In this document: positions 46,794-57,250 of the stretch, in pieces
Position numbering within the stretch: position 1 is the stretch's first letter
Layout of the letters: each line of letters starts with the position of its first letter
NCBI GenBank assembly: GCA_006538405.1
Contig: BJKQ01000007.1
Span: forward strand, 2,728,001 to 2,792,000
Origin: Hansfordia pulvinata
Lineage: Eukaryota; Ascomycota; Sordariomycetes; Xylariales
Reading direction: 5' to 3'
Length of the DNA stretch: 64,000 nt
Notes under the pieces: model-generated
The model's input: only the letters and a program-made list of their open reading frames with translations
The model's database searches: none
What the model was told of the DNA's origin: nothing
Translations under genes and position numbers: made by a program

Positions 46794-47558
46794 CTAGAAC
46801 GGATCCTGGGCCACCGCCGCTTCGACCTCGGCGTGGGCGTCGTAGCTGTACAGCCACGACTGCACCTCGGGGCACGTCCACCGGCTCGGGAAGGGCGCCC
46901 GCACCTCGCCCCCCAGCTGCGACAGGAATATCGCGTCCCGGGCCTCCTGCTCGGGGCCGTCCGGCATGTGGAAGGCGTCACGCTGGAGCAAGTGTGCGTT
47001 TTTTCATTTCTAGTCAGTGACTGGCCGAGCGAGGGAGACGCACTTTGGGGGGGCTGCAACCGACGGACATACCTGCTTGAACGTCTCCTTGACGATGCGC
47101 TCGCCGCGCTCCTTGCGCAGGGACTCGTACATCTTGAGGGCCTTGGGGAGCTGCGCCCTCGACTTGACGTGCCCGAGCAGCGCGCCCAGCACGGCCCCGT
47201 CCTCGATGGCCGAGTTGGCGCCCTGCGCCAGGTACGGCAGCATCGGGTCTGGGCACGGCGTCAGCTATTCATTCTGTCTCGCTTCTCGCTCTCGAGACGG
47301 GCAGAGGTAGATGGTTACGTACGGCAAGCGTCTCCGCTGTAGTAGGCCCAGAGTCAGTCTTCAGTTTGCTCTTGGGGCAGGTCTGCGTATTTCTGAGGGG
47401 GGCAACATCTCACACAAAGACAAAGTTGGACTTGTCGTTGACCCACGACGAGAGCTCGTCGCCTGTGAGCAGTCAGTGTCAACACGCCACTCATCATTTC
47501 TCGCCGCAAGGCAGCCCCGTTCCCTAATGAGAAGAAGGGGGGAACAGAACGACAAAAC

Positions 47559-47596
<38 letters not shown>

Positions 47597-48773
47597 ACCC
47601 ACGGTGCATCAGCCTCCATTTCTCAACCTCGCCGACCTTGCCGAGGAACCGGCTCAGCACGGGGTCCCACGCCTCGAACATGGCGCGCATCTCGTCGACG
47701 GAGCCGGCCTGGCGCCGCGCGCCCTCGGGCAGGTCGTCGGGCGCCAGCAGCACAATGTTGTACTCGGCGCCGCCCCGCAGCGAGTACGCCACCGCGTGCG
47801 ACCCGGGGCCGATCCAGAAGTGGCACTCGGGCCTCTCCACCCACGCCCGCAGGTCGTCGTCGTCGTCGCCGCTGCCGAGGTCCGCCGCCCTCAGCACGAT
47901 GCGGTACGCCAAGTCCCCCGTCGGCTTGGGCGGGTCCGCCCGGCCCAGCAGGACCTCCCGGCACGTCGACCACAGCCCGTCTGCCGCCACCACCAGGTCC
48001 GCCCGGAACCGCTGCTGATGCTGCTGCTGCTGCTGCTCTCCCTCCCCGCTGCTGCTGCTGCTGCTGTTCACCACCAGCTCCGCCTGCCCCTGCTGCCCCT
48101 GCTTCTTCTCCTGCCCCTCGCCAACAAACTCGACCCCGCGGACCCTCGCGCCCAGCCGGATCTCCACCCCGAGCCCCGCCGCCCGCTCGCACAGCGCCCG
48201 CTGCAGGTCGACGCGGTGCAGGTCCGCGAACGGCGCGCCCCCGTACCGCGCCCGCATCTTCCGCCCGAACCCCTCCTCGCGCGCCAGCACCTTGCCCGAG
48301 TACGCGTGCACCACCAGCGCCGACGGCTCGCAGGCGGTGGTCGCCTCGGACCAGAGGCCCGGGGGCAGGTCCCACCGCTGCAGGATCCGGCTCGAGTTCG
48401 GCGTCACCTGCAGGCCTGCGCCGACCTGTTTTCGGTTGCGGGGGAGGGGGGTTTGTTTAGCTGGATATCTAGCCAAGGGGACGGAGATAGAGAGAGAAAG
48501 ACACAGAGACAGGAGGAGAAGAAAGGGGAGTAGAAAGGGGAATCACCTCCAACAGCTCCTTTGCCGCCTCGAATACAGTCACCCGGTGGCCGGAGAGGGC
48601 GGCGCCGATGGCCGTGGCCAGGCCGCTCAGGCCCGCGCCCACCACCGCAACCTCCAGCGCCTCGCCGCGCGGCTTCCTTTCGTCTGCCTGGACAACACGC
48701 TGTTAGGACCGCGACCCACTCCTCGTCTGGGCTTTTGAAGGGGCAAACGTACCATGCCAATCGTCTGTGTCAT
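46794..48773 (-). CDS. FAD-dependent monooxygenase (salicylate hydroxylase-like), seven exons
   Basis: A 470-residue class A flavoprotein monooxygenase that hydroxylates aromatic acids or related rings with NAD(P)H. Exons: 48753..48773, 48547..48687, 47603..48425, 47414..47462, 47323..47336, 47073..47248 and 46794..46982; all phases agree and the total is divisible by three. The FAD motif is VVGAGLSGLATAI, then VGAGLQVTPNSSRIL, and the DG motif is VVAADGLWSTCRE. The GD motif VGDACHPMLPYLAQGAN is rebuilt from exons 4, 5 and 6, with exon 5 only 14 nt. A Ser/Gln-rich insertion (about 48000..48075) looks like a repeat expansion. The intron at 47463..47602 carries a long (GA)n tract. Seven exons is high for this window. 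Substrate unknown; the context suggests a phenolic acid. Confidence 0.85.
47559..47592. repeat. (GA)n microsatellite in an intron of the FAD monooxygenase
   Basis: About 16 GA dinucleotides on the plus strand within the intron between exons 3 and 4. Noncoding. Confidence 0.85.
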
Positions 48774-50108
48774 CTGTGTGAGGCCGTTGTCTGTCGACCA
48801 CGAACTTGCTTGGTGGCGGTGAACTGTACGGAGTCGTATCGCGAAGCCGGATCTCTGCGCCAACGAGGCTCTCGTAAGGGGAGGGTAGGGACCCGGCAGC
48901 CTTGAATACCTCGCCTATGTCGAGGCCGCCGGCCAATGAGCCCCCATGTCCCCCCCGACTGCATTATTGATCGCCGGCTGGCCTCTCGGTCCCGTCTCGA
49001 CCGAAGGCCAGGGGCCTACGCGGCTGCGCGGGGAAAAGAAAGCCCTGCCTATCTGCCGGCCCGGGGTGCTCCCTACGCGTACAGGGGGGACGGGCTGTGC
49101 GGGGACCGGGTCAATTCCACGCATTGCCGCCCTGGCTTCGTGTCCCCTGCGCAGTCGCAACTAGACAGGCCCCGATGACCTGGCTACCTCCTCGAAACTT
49201 CCGAGATGCTTCCGACGCACTGCGGCCACCTCAATCCACTACGTCGAGATCCGATGGCTGGCATTTTTCACCTTTTTCAACCGCGGGCGCGAAACCAACT
49301 CGTCTTCCGGACTGATTCCTGCGTCGGCGCTCCCTCGCCAAGCAGTTCAATGAACGTACAATATGGATGACCCCGAAGCTGTCGTCTGGTGTCTTTCTGC
49401 TTCAATGTCCACATGGTACGACTTTCCATATGGCCTTGCTGCTTCGACTTCAGCAGGTGGTCCAACTTGCAATGCTGAATTTGTATTCATGTCGCTAAAT
49501 TCAAATGCACAACGGCCCAACTCCATGGTGACTGCTTCGTCACCAATCATCCTTCTTATGCTCGTTCCTTCGTGTACTCGACGCAGCGGGAGGCGGGATG
49601 TTCCCCGGGAGACAACCCCCTAATTTCGCCAGTTCTGTGGTACTGAGTACCGCCTCCTGGCCGACAAGTCGAATTGTTTTACTACGTATTCTGCATGTCC
49701 GGAAATGAGGGTGCCGCCAGCCAGAATCGTGTCGGCTGCAGCGGACAATGACCACACACGGCTTCGAATGCCACATGCACTGTAGCAGGCAATCAAGCCT
49801 GCAGTGCACAGGCCAAATACGGCCAGGAATCGACCCGAGTCCTTCCTGGTCCGCAGCGAGCGTCATCGCCTTGGTCTCTCGAGGTTTGTTTATCTCAGAT
49901 CTCGGTAGCCGAGCGACTTGGCTACTGCAGGCAGAATGACTTGAGCGGACTCTTGGCACAAAGCTGATTTCATACGTGACGAAGACGCAACCGTCCTTGA
50001 GGACCCTCATGCCAAGCGCCTGATGCTGCTCCAAGACAACGTCGCGTTCGGGGCTGTCGCGTCTTACTTGGCTGGCTGGGCAGGGTCGGAATGCTGCCGG
50101 GTGGCTCC
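48774..50108. other. Intergenic
   Basis: 1.3 kb between the FAD monooxygenase promoter and the ELP3 3' end. Two overlapping opposite-strand frames at about 49347..49623 are undecidable and neither has a domain. Nothing else recognised. Confidence 0.5.
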
Positions 50109-51858
50109 TCACGGCTGTCCCTGGGGCCGCCCGTCCAGCCACTTGCTCATATACGGCCCGTCGAGCCAGTATCCCAGCTTCGCGTAGTAGCTGCGCACAC
50201 CGACACCACTGATCACGCTGATCTTGTCGCTGCCGTGCTCGTCCCGCGCGATGCGCTCGGCCTCTTCCATCAGCAGCGTGCCGAAGCCTTGGTGCTGGAA
50301 CTTCTTCGGGTCTCGCGCATGCACGGGCACAGCAGTGCCGTAGACGTGAAGCTCGCGCACGAGACTGCTGGGCTGCCCAACAAGCTCCTCGCGGAAGGTG
50401 TACTTCTCCGTGCACTTGCGCAGGCGGAGCAGAGCGACCAGAATGTCCTGCTTGGGATCCTCATACGCCAGGAAAGTCTCCCACCCCCCATTCGCAGTGT
50501 AGTCGCGGCGGACAAGCTCCACCTGGTTCGGGCGGATCTTGTTCTTGACCTCGTTGATGCCAACCTCTCTCGTCCGGACATCGCGACACGTCGTGCCGAA
50601 GTCCTTCATGCGCGCCAGAGCCAGCTCTCGCAGGTTGCCGTTTTCAACACCAGACGTGACCAGCGGCATGGGAATGTCGCGTTGAACACGGTAGATACGC
50701 GTCCACGGAGGCACGAGAGCCAGGATTCGCGCGACTATGTCGATCAGAGCGTTCGGGTATAATTCTGATAGCGACCCGTCCGCCAGAGCTCGTACAGCCC
50801 GGTGCCGCGGATCACGAGGGTGGGGTATATCTTGAGCCCGTCGGTGCGGAAGGCGGGGTTTTCAAAGTACTCGCGGAACTGGTCGAGATCGCGCTCCATG
50901 CCGACGTTGGGCAAATCGGGCATCATGTGAGAGACGACCTTGAAGCCAGCGTCCTTGGCCAGACAGAAAGTCTCGGCGACGGCGGCGACCGTGTGGCCGC
51001 GGTTGGTGTCGCGGGCTACGTCTTCGTAGAGCGACTGGACACCGACCTCGAGGCGGGTGCAGCCGTAACGCAGCATGCTGGAGAGATGGGGCTGCAGACA
51101 GTAGTCCGGGCGGGTCTCGATCGTGATGCCGACGCACTTGACGTTGCTCATTTCGCCGGCCTCGACAGCCTCGTCGACGTTGGAGGTCTGGTAGCCGCTG
51201 AGGGCGTTATGCAGCTGAGAAATGAAGTCGTCGCGGTAGGACTCGGGCAGGGACATGAAGGTTCCGCCCATGATGATGTACTCGACCTTGTCGACCGAGT
51301 GGCCCAGCGACTTGAGCTGGTCGACGCGGCCGCGGGCCTGCTCAAAGGGGTCGTAGCGGGCACGGATGGCGCGCATCGAGGTGGGCTCGTAGCCCGTGTA
51401 GGACTGGGTGCTGTACTCAAAGTCCGAGTCGGGGCCGCCAGGGCAGTAGACGCAGATGTTGCCCGTGTAGGCGATGTGAGGGCAACGATGCGGCTTGCAC
51501 ATGACGGCGACCACGGCGATGCCGGAGGAGGTTCGGATTGGCTTGGCGACGAGCTTGGGCAGGATGTACTTCTTGTAGTGCTCGGGAATGGCGGCGATGA
51601 TGGCGGTCAGCGGCGGGATGTTGGCCAGCTTGTGCTTGCGCGACAACTTGGTGCGCAATCCGTTGAGGTTGAGGTCGCGCCGCTTCGCGTTGCGGGGATC
51701 GCGGGCTGAGGCCTCATGGTCCTCGATCAAGGCATTGGCCAGGTCGGCGCAGCACCGAAGGAAGCGCTCGTTCTCGGGGGAAGGGTGCTGGAGGCGGAGT
51801 CCTTCTTGGAGCGGCCGGTGGCCAGCGTGATGGTCTCTGTGGCGGTTGTGGTGGCCAT
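50109..51858 (-). pseudogene. ELP3: Elongator subunit 3 (radical SAM/GNAT), two apparent 1-bp frameshifts
   Basis: Catalytic subunit of Elongator, which makes the cm5U-type modification of wobble uridine in tRNA. The ATG at 51858 starts [16 protein letters not shown]. At the five-G run 51776..51780 (plus) one base is missing; the next frame gives [19 protein letters not shown] and the whole radical SAM domain, with the Cys cluster in [17 protein letters not shown] and the block [14 protein letters not shown]. At the three-G run 50755..50757 another base is missing: RYQNYTRTL then stop, where the other frame continues [20 protein letters not shown] into the GNAT domain (acetyl-CoA site around [11 protein letters not shown]) and ends at 50109. 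No introns are needed. With both bases the length is 583. The sequence elsewhere is highly conserved, so consensus errors are more likely than decay. Confidence 0.9.
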
Positions 51859-52540
51859 CGTAGGCGGCTGGCGCTTCGGCGCGGATCGGGGGGTTATGGG
51901 TATGTATGTCGTGATCTATCGCGGCGTTACGGCTCTGGCTCCCTATCCGTCAGTGCGAAGGGCAGCGCGACAGCCACAGTTGGAGCAGGCTGGCAGGTTC
52001 CAATGCAGCTCAGGCCATGTCGCGTGGCTGATTTCGTGGTAGAGGCGCGGTATCGGGGCGGTCTGGTTTTGTCGCAGAGGGTTGGTGGGTATCGTCATAC
52101 AGGTGAGGATGGAGTTGATGATGGCGGCGAATCTTGAACTGTGACAAAATTAATCGCAGGTCTAGCAGAACACAAGGTTTGGTGGGGGTGGGGTGCCTCT
52201 GCCCCTCGCCGCGTTGTGTGGTATGTTGTAGATGCGAGTATCTTTACGGCATGTAACCCGTGTTGACTGACAATAGAGTACTTCTTCATAGCGTCCCAGG
52301 GGCGACGGAGAGATGGAGCCACAAGAACCCATGCGGAACGGTCCCATTACGGAGCATCGAAACTTTCATGCTGGTTGAAAGGCCCGGCTCAATGTACGGA
52401 GAACATACTCCGTACATTGAATGTGTAAGTCGCTACTCGTATATCGAATACGGACGCTCCTCCCCGATTACATCCATCCACAACCCCAACACCACGAATC
52501 TCACGATCCTAGAAACCTCACCTACTGTTTAGGACCTGCT
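51859..52540. other. Intergenic
   Basis: 0.68 kb between the ELP3 promoter and the GTPase 3' end. It holds an imperfect inverted pair around TACTCCGTA near 52394..52416 and TACTCGTA at 52434..52441. Confidence 0.55.
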
Positions 52541-54932
52541 CTATTCCCGCCCCCATTCTGCCGCCACCTGCGCCCATCTCCGCTTCAGCTTCTCCGAACA
52601 CGTACAGTAGTGCGGCTTGCTACCCTCGCCCGCCGACGCCGGCGCCCAGATGATGACATAGTCGTCCGTTCCCATCGGGTCCAGGGCCACGGCCTATCTC
52701 GGCACCACGTATGTCAGTATATGCTGGGCCGCTCTCGAACATGAGCTCATGGGAGAACACGAGATGCTTATACGCACCACAATCTCAATGTCCTTGTTCT
52801 TGTCCAGAAACTCGCCCAGCCCGCGGTAGTACCCCCGCAGACTGTGCCGCCGCCACTGCTGGCCCTTGAACGTGTACGCCATGATCCACGCCTCGCCATA
52901 GCCAAACGACATGGTGTCGATGAACTTGCCCCAGTCCCGCAGCGCCCGGCCAAGGTCCGCCTCCGCCCATTGCTGGCACACGTCTGCCCCTGTCTTCCAT
53001 CGCGCAAAGAAGTACTGCTCCGGCCCCAGCGCGCAAAAGTCGAGGTCCTGAAGACCCCGCGTCGCAATCAGCTTGCCCAACTCCGGGTAACTACTCTGCA
53101 GGTCCGCGCTTGTCTCTGCGTCGACTCGTCAGCTTCTCGGCCTCAACTGTTGGAAGGGACCATGGGCTTGTCTATCGCCTCTACCCGTTTGGCACTGGCT
53201 TCTCTGGTGTTGGCACATACTCCATCCGTCTTGCGAGTACGCCGCGACGTAGCTATCGGCTTCTCCGATAGTAGCGGCAGTCAGATAGTCGAAACCGATC
53301 TCCTGTCTTGGCTCGTCGACGTTTCTGTACTCAAAAGTCAGCAAGCGCCCTCGACCCGGCCTCACACATACGAAACCCTCGACCAGCTTGCAATGCTTAC
53401 CCTGCCTGCCACTTGCGGCTGGCCAGGATGAACGAGTCCCCAAACAACGCCAGGGCGTACGAAGACTGGTCGCCTATCGACTGCCCTTCTAGGATGAGCT
53501 TGGCTGTCGACGGCCTGCTGCTGGACTGCGTAACGTGGAGCCGCTTCGGGTCGACTAGTGCGCTCTTTGCAAGCGCCGTCTCGAGACGTTGTTTCTGCTC
53601 TTTCAGGTCAGCAACTTCTTCTTCGTGGGCAGCTTTCAGCTTCGCTATCTCAGCGTCATGAACCAGCCTCTGCGTTTGAAGACGCCGTTCAATCTCGGCT
53701 TTCCCCTCGTTTCTTTGTGCAACCAGGCTCTCCATGGCCCTCCGAAGGGCCCCGAGGTCGGCCTCCATGCTCTGCGTCACTCGCATCGCTCTTCGGCACT
53801 CATCCTGCAGCTCTTTGGCGATCTCTCCGCCTCGGCTCGGCTCTGATTCGGCTTTCCCGTCTGTCGATTCCTCCTCTTGATCGGGCCTTCGTGTGTCTTT
53901 CTCAGGGGGCTCTGATGGATTTTGCGCCTCTTCTTGCGGCACTCCCTCGTCCCGGGGGGCATCATCGTCGATATCGTTTTGGTAACCGGCGGCCTCCGTG
54001 ATCCTTGACACAATGTGCCGCGCCGACGTCTCGCTGTTATCGTGCCGGAACCACGTGCCGTTCTCGCCCAACATCCAGCCTGCATACTGGTCCGACTCCA
54101 TGATCTTCTTCTCCCGCTCGGCCGCAGCCCCCTCTTCCTCCCCCGTCGCTTGATCCCAAAAGCTTGTGACCAGGGCCACTCTCCCAGGCCCTTCTTCGCC
54201 ACAAAGCTGGCTCAGCAGTGCTATGGCCGCTTCTCTAGGCGGCGGCCCCAAATCCGTAATCTTCTGGAGATACACGGCGCCGCTGAGCACGGGGGCACCG
54301 CTGCCGCCGTATGATTCGGTCGCCCAGGCGGCCAGCTCCTTCAGCACGTCCATCTCGCTCTTCTGTGCCGCGCCGCCGTTCTTGTCGCCATCGCCGGAGA
54401 ATCCGGGGGTATCGAGGAGCCAGACAGTCTTGTCCGCTGACAGTACCAGCGGGTGCACGCCGATGTTGAAGATTCCTGTGTACGGACCGTGAATATTCTC
54501 TTAAACACTGCTGTCTTCCGGTGTTTCATCTCTGCCCCATCGGCGTCAGATACAATGAGGGCATCGGGCCACTCACCAGTGCTAGGCGCTTGCTCGACTT
54601 TCGGCGCGCCCCCCGTGCACAGAGAGATAAAGGAGCTTTTACCGGATCCCGAGGGCCAATCACGGCGATGAAATCATCGTCTTTGCTGTTCTCGAATTTG
54701 GATGCGACAGTCGATCGCGGGCCCCCAGTCAGCCCGAGGACTGCCCATTGATTGGGGCGTCATCGGTGAGGAATTGTTCACGGGCACGCTGCGCTACTCA
54801 CCTGGGCACTGTGGTCGGTGGTGCGGCATCTGCTTCGGCTCCGACGTCGTCCAAGCCCGAGGCTCCTGGCGCCGGCCCGGGTGTCGGCGCCGGCGCGGAA
54901 TGCAGGGTCTTTCGTTTCGGCTGCGAAGACAT
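52541..54932 (-). CDS. GTPase-like P-loop protein with coiled coil and novel C-terminal region, six exons
   Basis: A 636-residue protein rebuilt from six exons (54802..54932, 54577..54686, 53401..54475, 53221..53324, 52778..53115, 52541..52693) with consistent phases. After a Pro/Ala-rich N-terminus comes an AIG1/septin-like G domain: P-loop PSGSGKSSFISL (the first Gly of GxxxxGKS is Trp here), switch-region GIFNIGVHPLVL, G3 WLLDTPGFSGDG and a G4-like VTSFWD. A long Glu/Lys/Gln-rich segment (about residues 290-380) is a predicted coiled coil. The last 250 residues contain repeated strand-like blocks such as YALALFGDSFILASRKWQ, DSYVAAYSQDGW, YFFARWKTG and AWIMAYTFKGQQW, which resemble blades or repeats of a beta structure. 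I recognise fungal relatives of the G domain but not a named family; the C-terminal region is unidentified. No TM segment. Confidence 0.75.
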
Positions 54933-55919
54933 GTCGTTGTGCTGTGGCTTGCGTGGCTCTCGACTTCGGTGATGCGTCGTGCTCGTCAACAGATTCCACG
55001 TTATCGGTGGACAGAAGGCTTGCTGGTGACGGGGTAACTTTCCCTTTTCAACATGAGCCATATCCCGCGCGATCAGGAACGAGCTCATTCATATCCAGAC
55101 CCAAGACGGATTTTCGTCAATCACCACTGCGTGATACGGGGTTTTGCTTGCGGAAAGACCTCGGCGCTCGACTTGCAGTCCCGTGGGACTTCCCCCATCG
55201 GACCCGGAGAGCATCGTGAAGATTTGGCGTGTGGCGGTCTCACACACGCAGCTCTCATCACGAGCGCCCCTGAGCGTTCGTTCACGAACGACGCCCGAAT
55301 GCCCCGAGCACGGTGCAGATTGTATTCTCACGAGGTTCCGAAGCCATTGGCGTAGGTCGTTTTCATCTGGCTCGGCCAATAAACTCGCTTTTCGTTTGCG
55401 CTCACGTATGTGCTCTATCGATAATCCCAACGCCAACACGAACAAACTGCACCACCCTTATGCCTCCCGGCATGGCCAAACAGCAAACGCTGTCTCGCTC
55501 CAGGGTTGAGCCCTTCAGGTGCTCCCACTTACACGAGAAATGCTGTCCTATCCCAGCCGAGGTGGCGCCGCACTCACTCCGCTCTGCCGCTCCTTTTTGC
55601 TGCCTGAAAAGGCGAGAAACAGGCCCCGCTCCCTCGCTTGCTTTCATCGACCAGAGCATCGCAAGCCCTTGCCCAAGACATCAATCTTTACATCCCCCCC
55701 TTTTCTTTCCGCCCAACACGAGCCGTATCTGCCGGGACCGAACACTCGCGACGCGAGACGGCATATGTCCCCCTGGACACGAAGTCGGCCCCAAGACCGA
55801 ACTTCAGGCCTCCGCCAGCCGGGCGCACCCAGAAGGCCGACCCTTCCCCCCGAGAGACGCTTTCTGTGTAATCTCCGTTCTCTCGTTTCTGCTGCTGCTG
55901 CTGCTGCTGCTGCTTGCTC
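54933..55919. other. Intergenic
   Basis: 1.0 kb between the GTPase promoter and the GH43 3' end. A CTG/CAG tract at about 55890..55912 lies just beyond the GH43 stop codon. No gene supported. Confidence 0.55.
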
Positions 55920-57250
55920 TCAGGAAGCCGGCTCGCTCTCCCGCTTGTGCGACGAGTCCGGACTGCCGAAGCTGGGCCCGCCGTCGCTGGCGGTGCCGAT
56001 CTGCTGGATCATGGTGTAGCGCGAGTCGTCGCAGGCGCCGGCGCTGCTGGAGGTGGCGTGGTAGACGAGCCAGGTCTGGTCGCCGTCGGGGCTCTCGAAG
56101 AAGGCGTTGTGGGCGGTGCCGTAATTGCCGTTGCCCGAGGGGCCGAAGACGCAGCCGTCCGACTTGTTCCAGGCGGAGGGCGTGGACGGGTCGGTCGAGT
56201 TGTCCCACGTCAGCAGGCCGATGCAGTAGTCGGCCGTCTCGCAGTAGCTGGCCGCGTAGCTGATGTACGTGCTGCCGCCAAAGTACAGCGCCGCGGGCCC
56301 CTCCTGAACCGGGTTGCCGCTGCGCTCCCAGTCCTCGGTCGGCGCCGAGATGACCGCCAGGTCCCCCGCCACCGAGGTCCGGTCCGCCCCCAGCTGCTGC
56401 AGGCACACGCACTGGTCCTCGTCGCCGTTGTAGCACGACGTCATCAGGTAGTCCCCCCAGCTCGCGAACCGCACCACGCTCGGGTCGATCGCCCAGCCCG
56501 CCGTCATCTGCCGCACGTACGTGTAGTCGTCCCACGGCGTCGCGCCGCCTGCCAAGTGAGAGAGAGCGTTCATTGGTGAGTCGTGTCTTGGGCTGGTCAT
56601 GTTGGCATTCGGCAAAGGGGAGGGTTGTGTGCAGTGGTGATGGGAGGGGAGATTTCGATCGAGTTTGGCAAGATAAGACAAGACAAGACAAGACATGAAG
56701 GAGACATCCAGGCACTGCAGTTAGAGCACGTAGAGAGACGAAAGAAGATGGGAGAAGAGGGTGTGAAGATTCAACAGTACGTAGGCACTTACACGTACCG
56801 CGCCGAAAACCCAGAGAGAAAAACCTTACAGAAGCCAGGCAGCAACACAGACGCGGGAGATAAAAACCGTTCCTCCTTACCTTGCATCACGTGGACGTGC
56901 TGGTCGTCGTAGGTGTTGTTGGGGCCGGCGACGAAGTAGAGGTACCACGTGCCGTCGAAGAGGTGCACCTCGGGCGCCCAGACGTTGCAGCACCGGTCCG
57001 CCTCGGTCGAGTTGTACACCGTCTTCTCGGACGGGCCGCTCTTCAGCCCGCCCACCGTGTCCGACCGCGCGATCCTCACGTCCGTCCACGACGTCGTCAG
57101 CAGGTAGTAGTAGCCCCCCGCGTACGTCACGAACGGGTCCGACCCGCCCGGGTTCCGCACCGGGTTGGTCCACGTCGCGACGACGACGACGACCTGGTAC
57201 AGCAGCGTCGAGACGTAGTGAAGCGCGATCATCTGGAAGCTGGGTGGCAT
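55920..57250 (-). CDS. Glycoside hydrolase family 43 (arabinan/arabinofuranosyl-active)
   Basis: A 332-residue secreted-type GH43 enzyme, which removes L-arabinose from arabinan or arabinoxylan. Exon 1 is 56881..57250 and exon 2 is 55920..56548, with a 332-nt intron, the longest in the window. The five-bladed propeller residues are visible: base Asp in NPGGSDPFVTY, pKa-modulating Asp in WAIDPSVVRF and acid Glu in VQEGPAALYF, with NVWAPEVHLFDGTWYLYF between. The GTAHNAFFESPDG and TWLVYHATSS blocks close the ring. The N-terminus (MIALHYVSTLLYQVVVVVA after six residues) is a likely signal peptide. Sequence style is that of fungal exo-arabinanase/alpha-L-arabinofuranosidase subgroups, but the exact subfamily is not certain. 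With AA9 it fits a plant-cell-wall-degrading lifestyle. Confidence 0.9.

Noticed and set aside
49347..49623. Two overlapping small frames on opposite strands
   Set aside because: Either could be a short gene, but neither has a domain, splice support or a distinctive composition.
50109..51858. ELP3 split into two functional genes
   Set aside because: The two halves abut with only a one-base offset, share one promoter, and the second half has no ATG near its natural start.
54577..54801. Apparent frameshift between the first two exons of the GTPase
   Set aside because: Using the AACAG acceptor at 54687 gives matching phase; no missing base is needed in that intron region.
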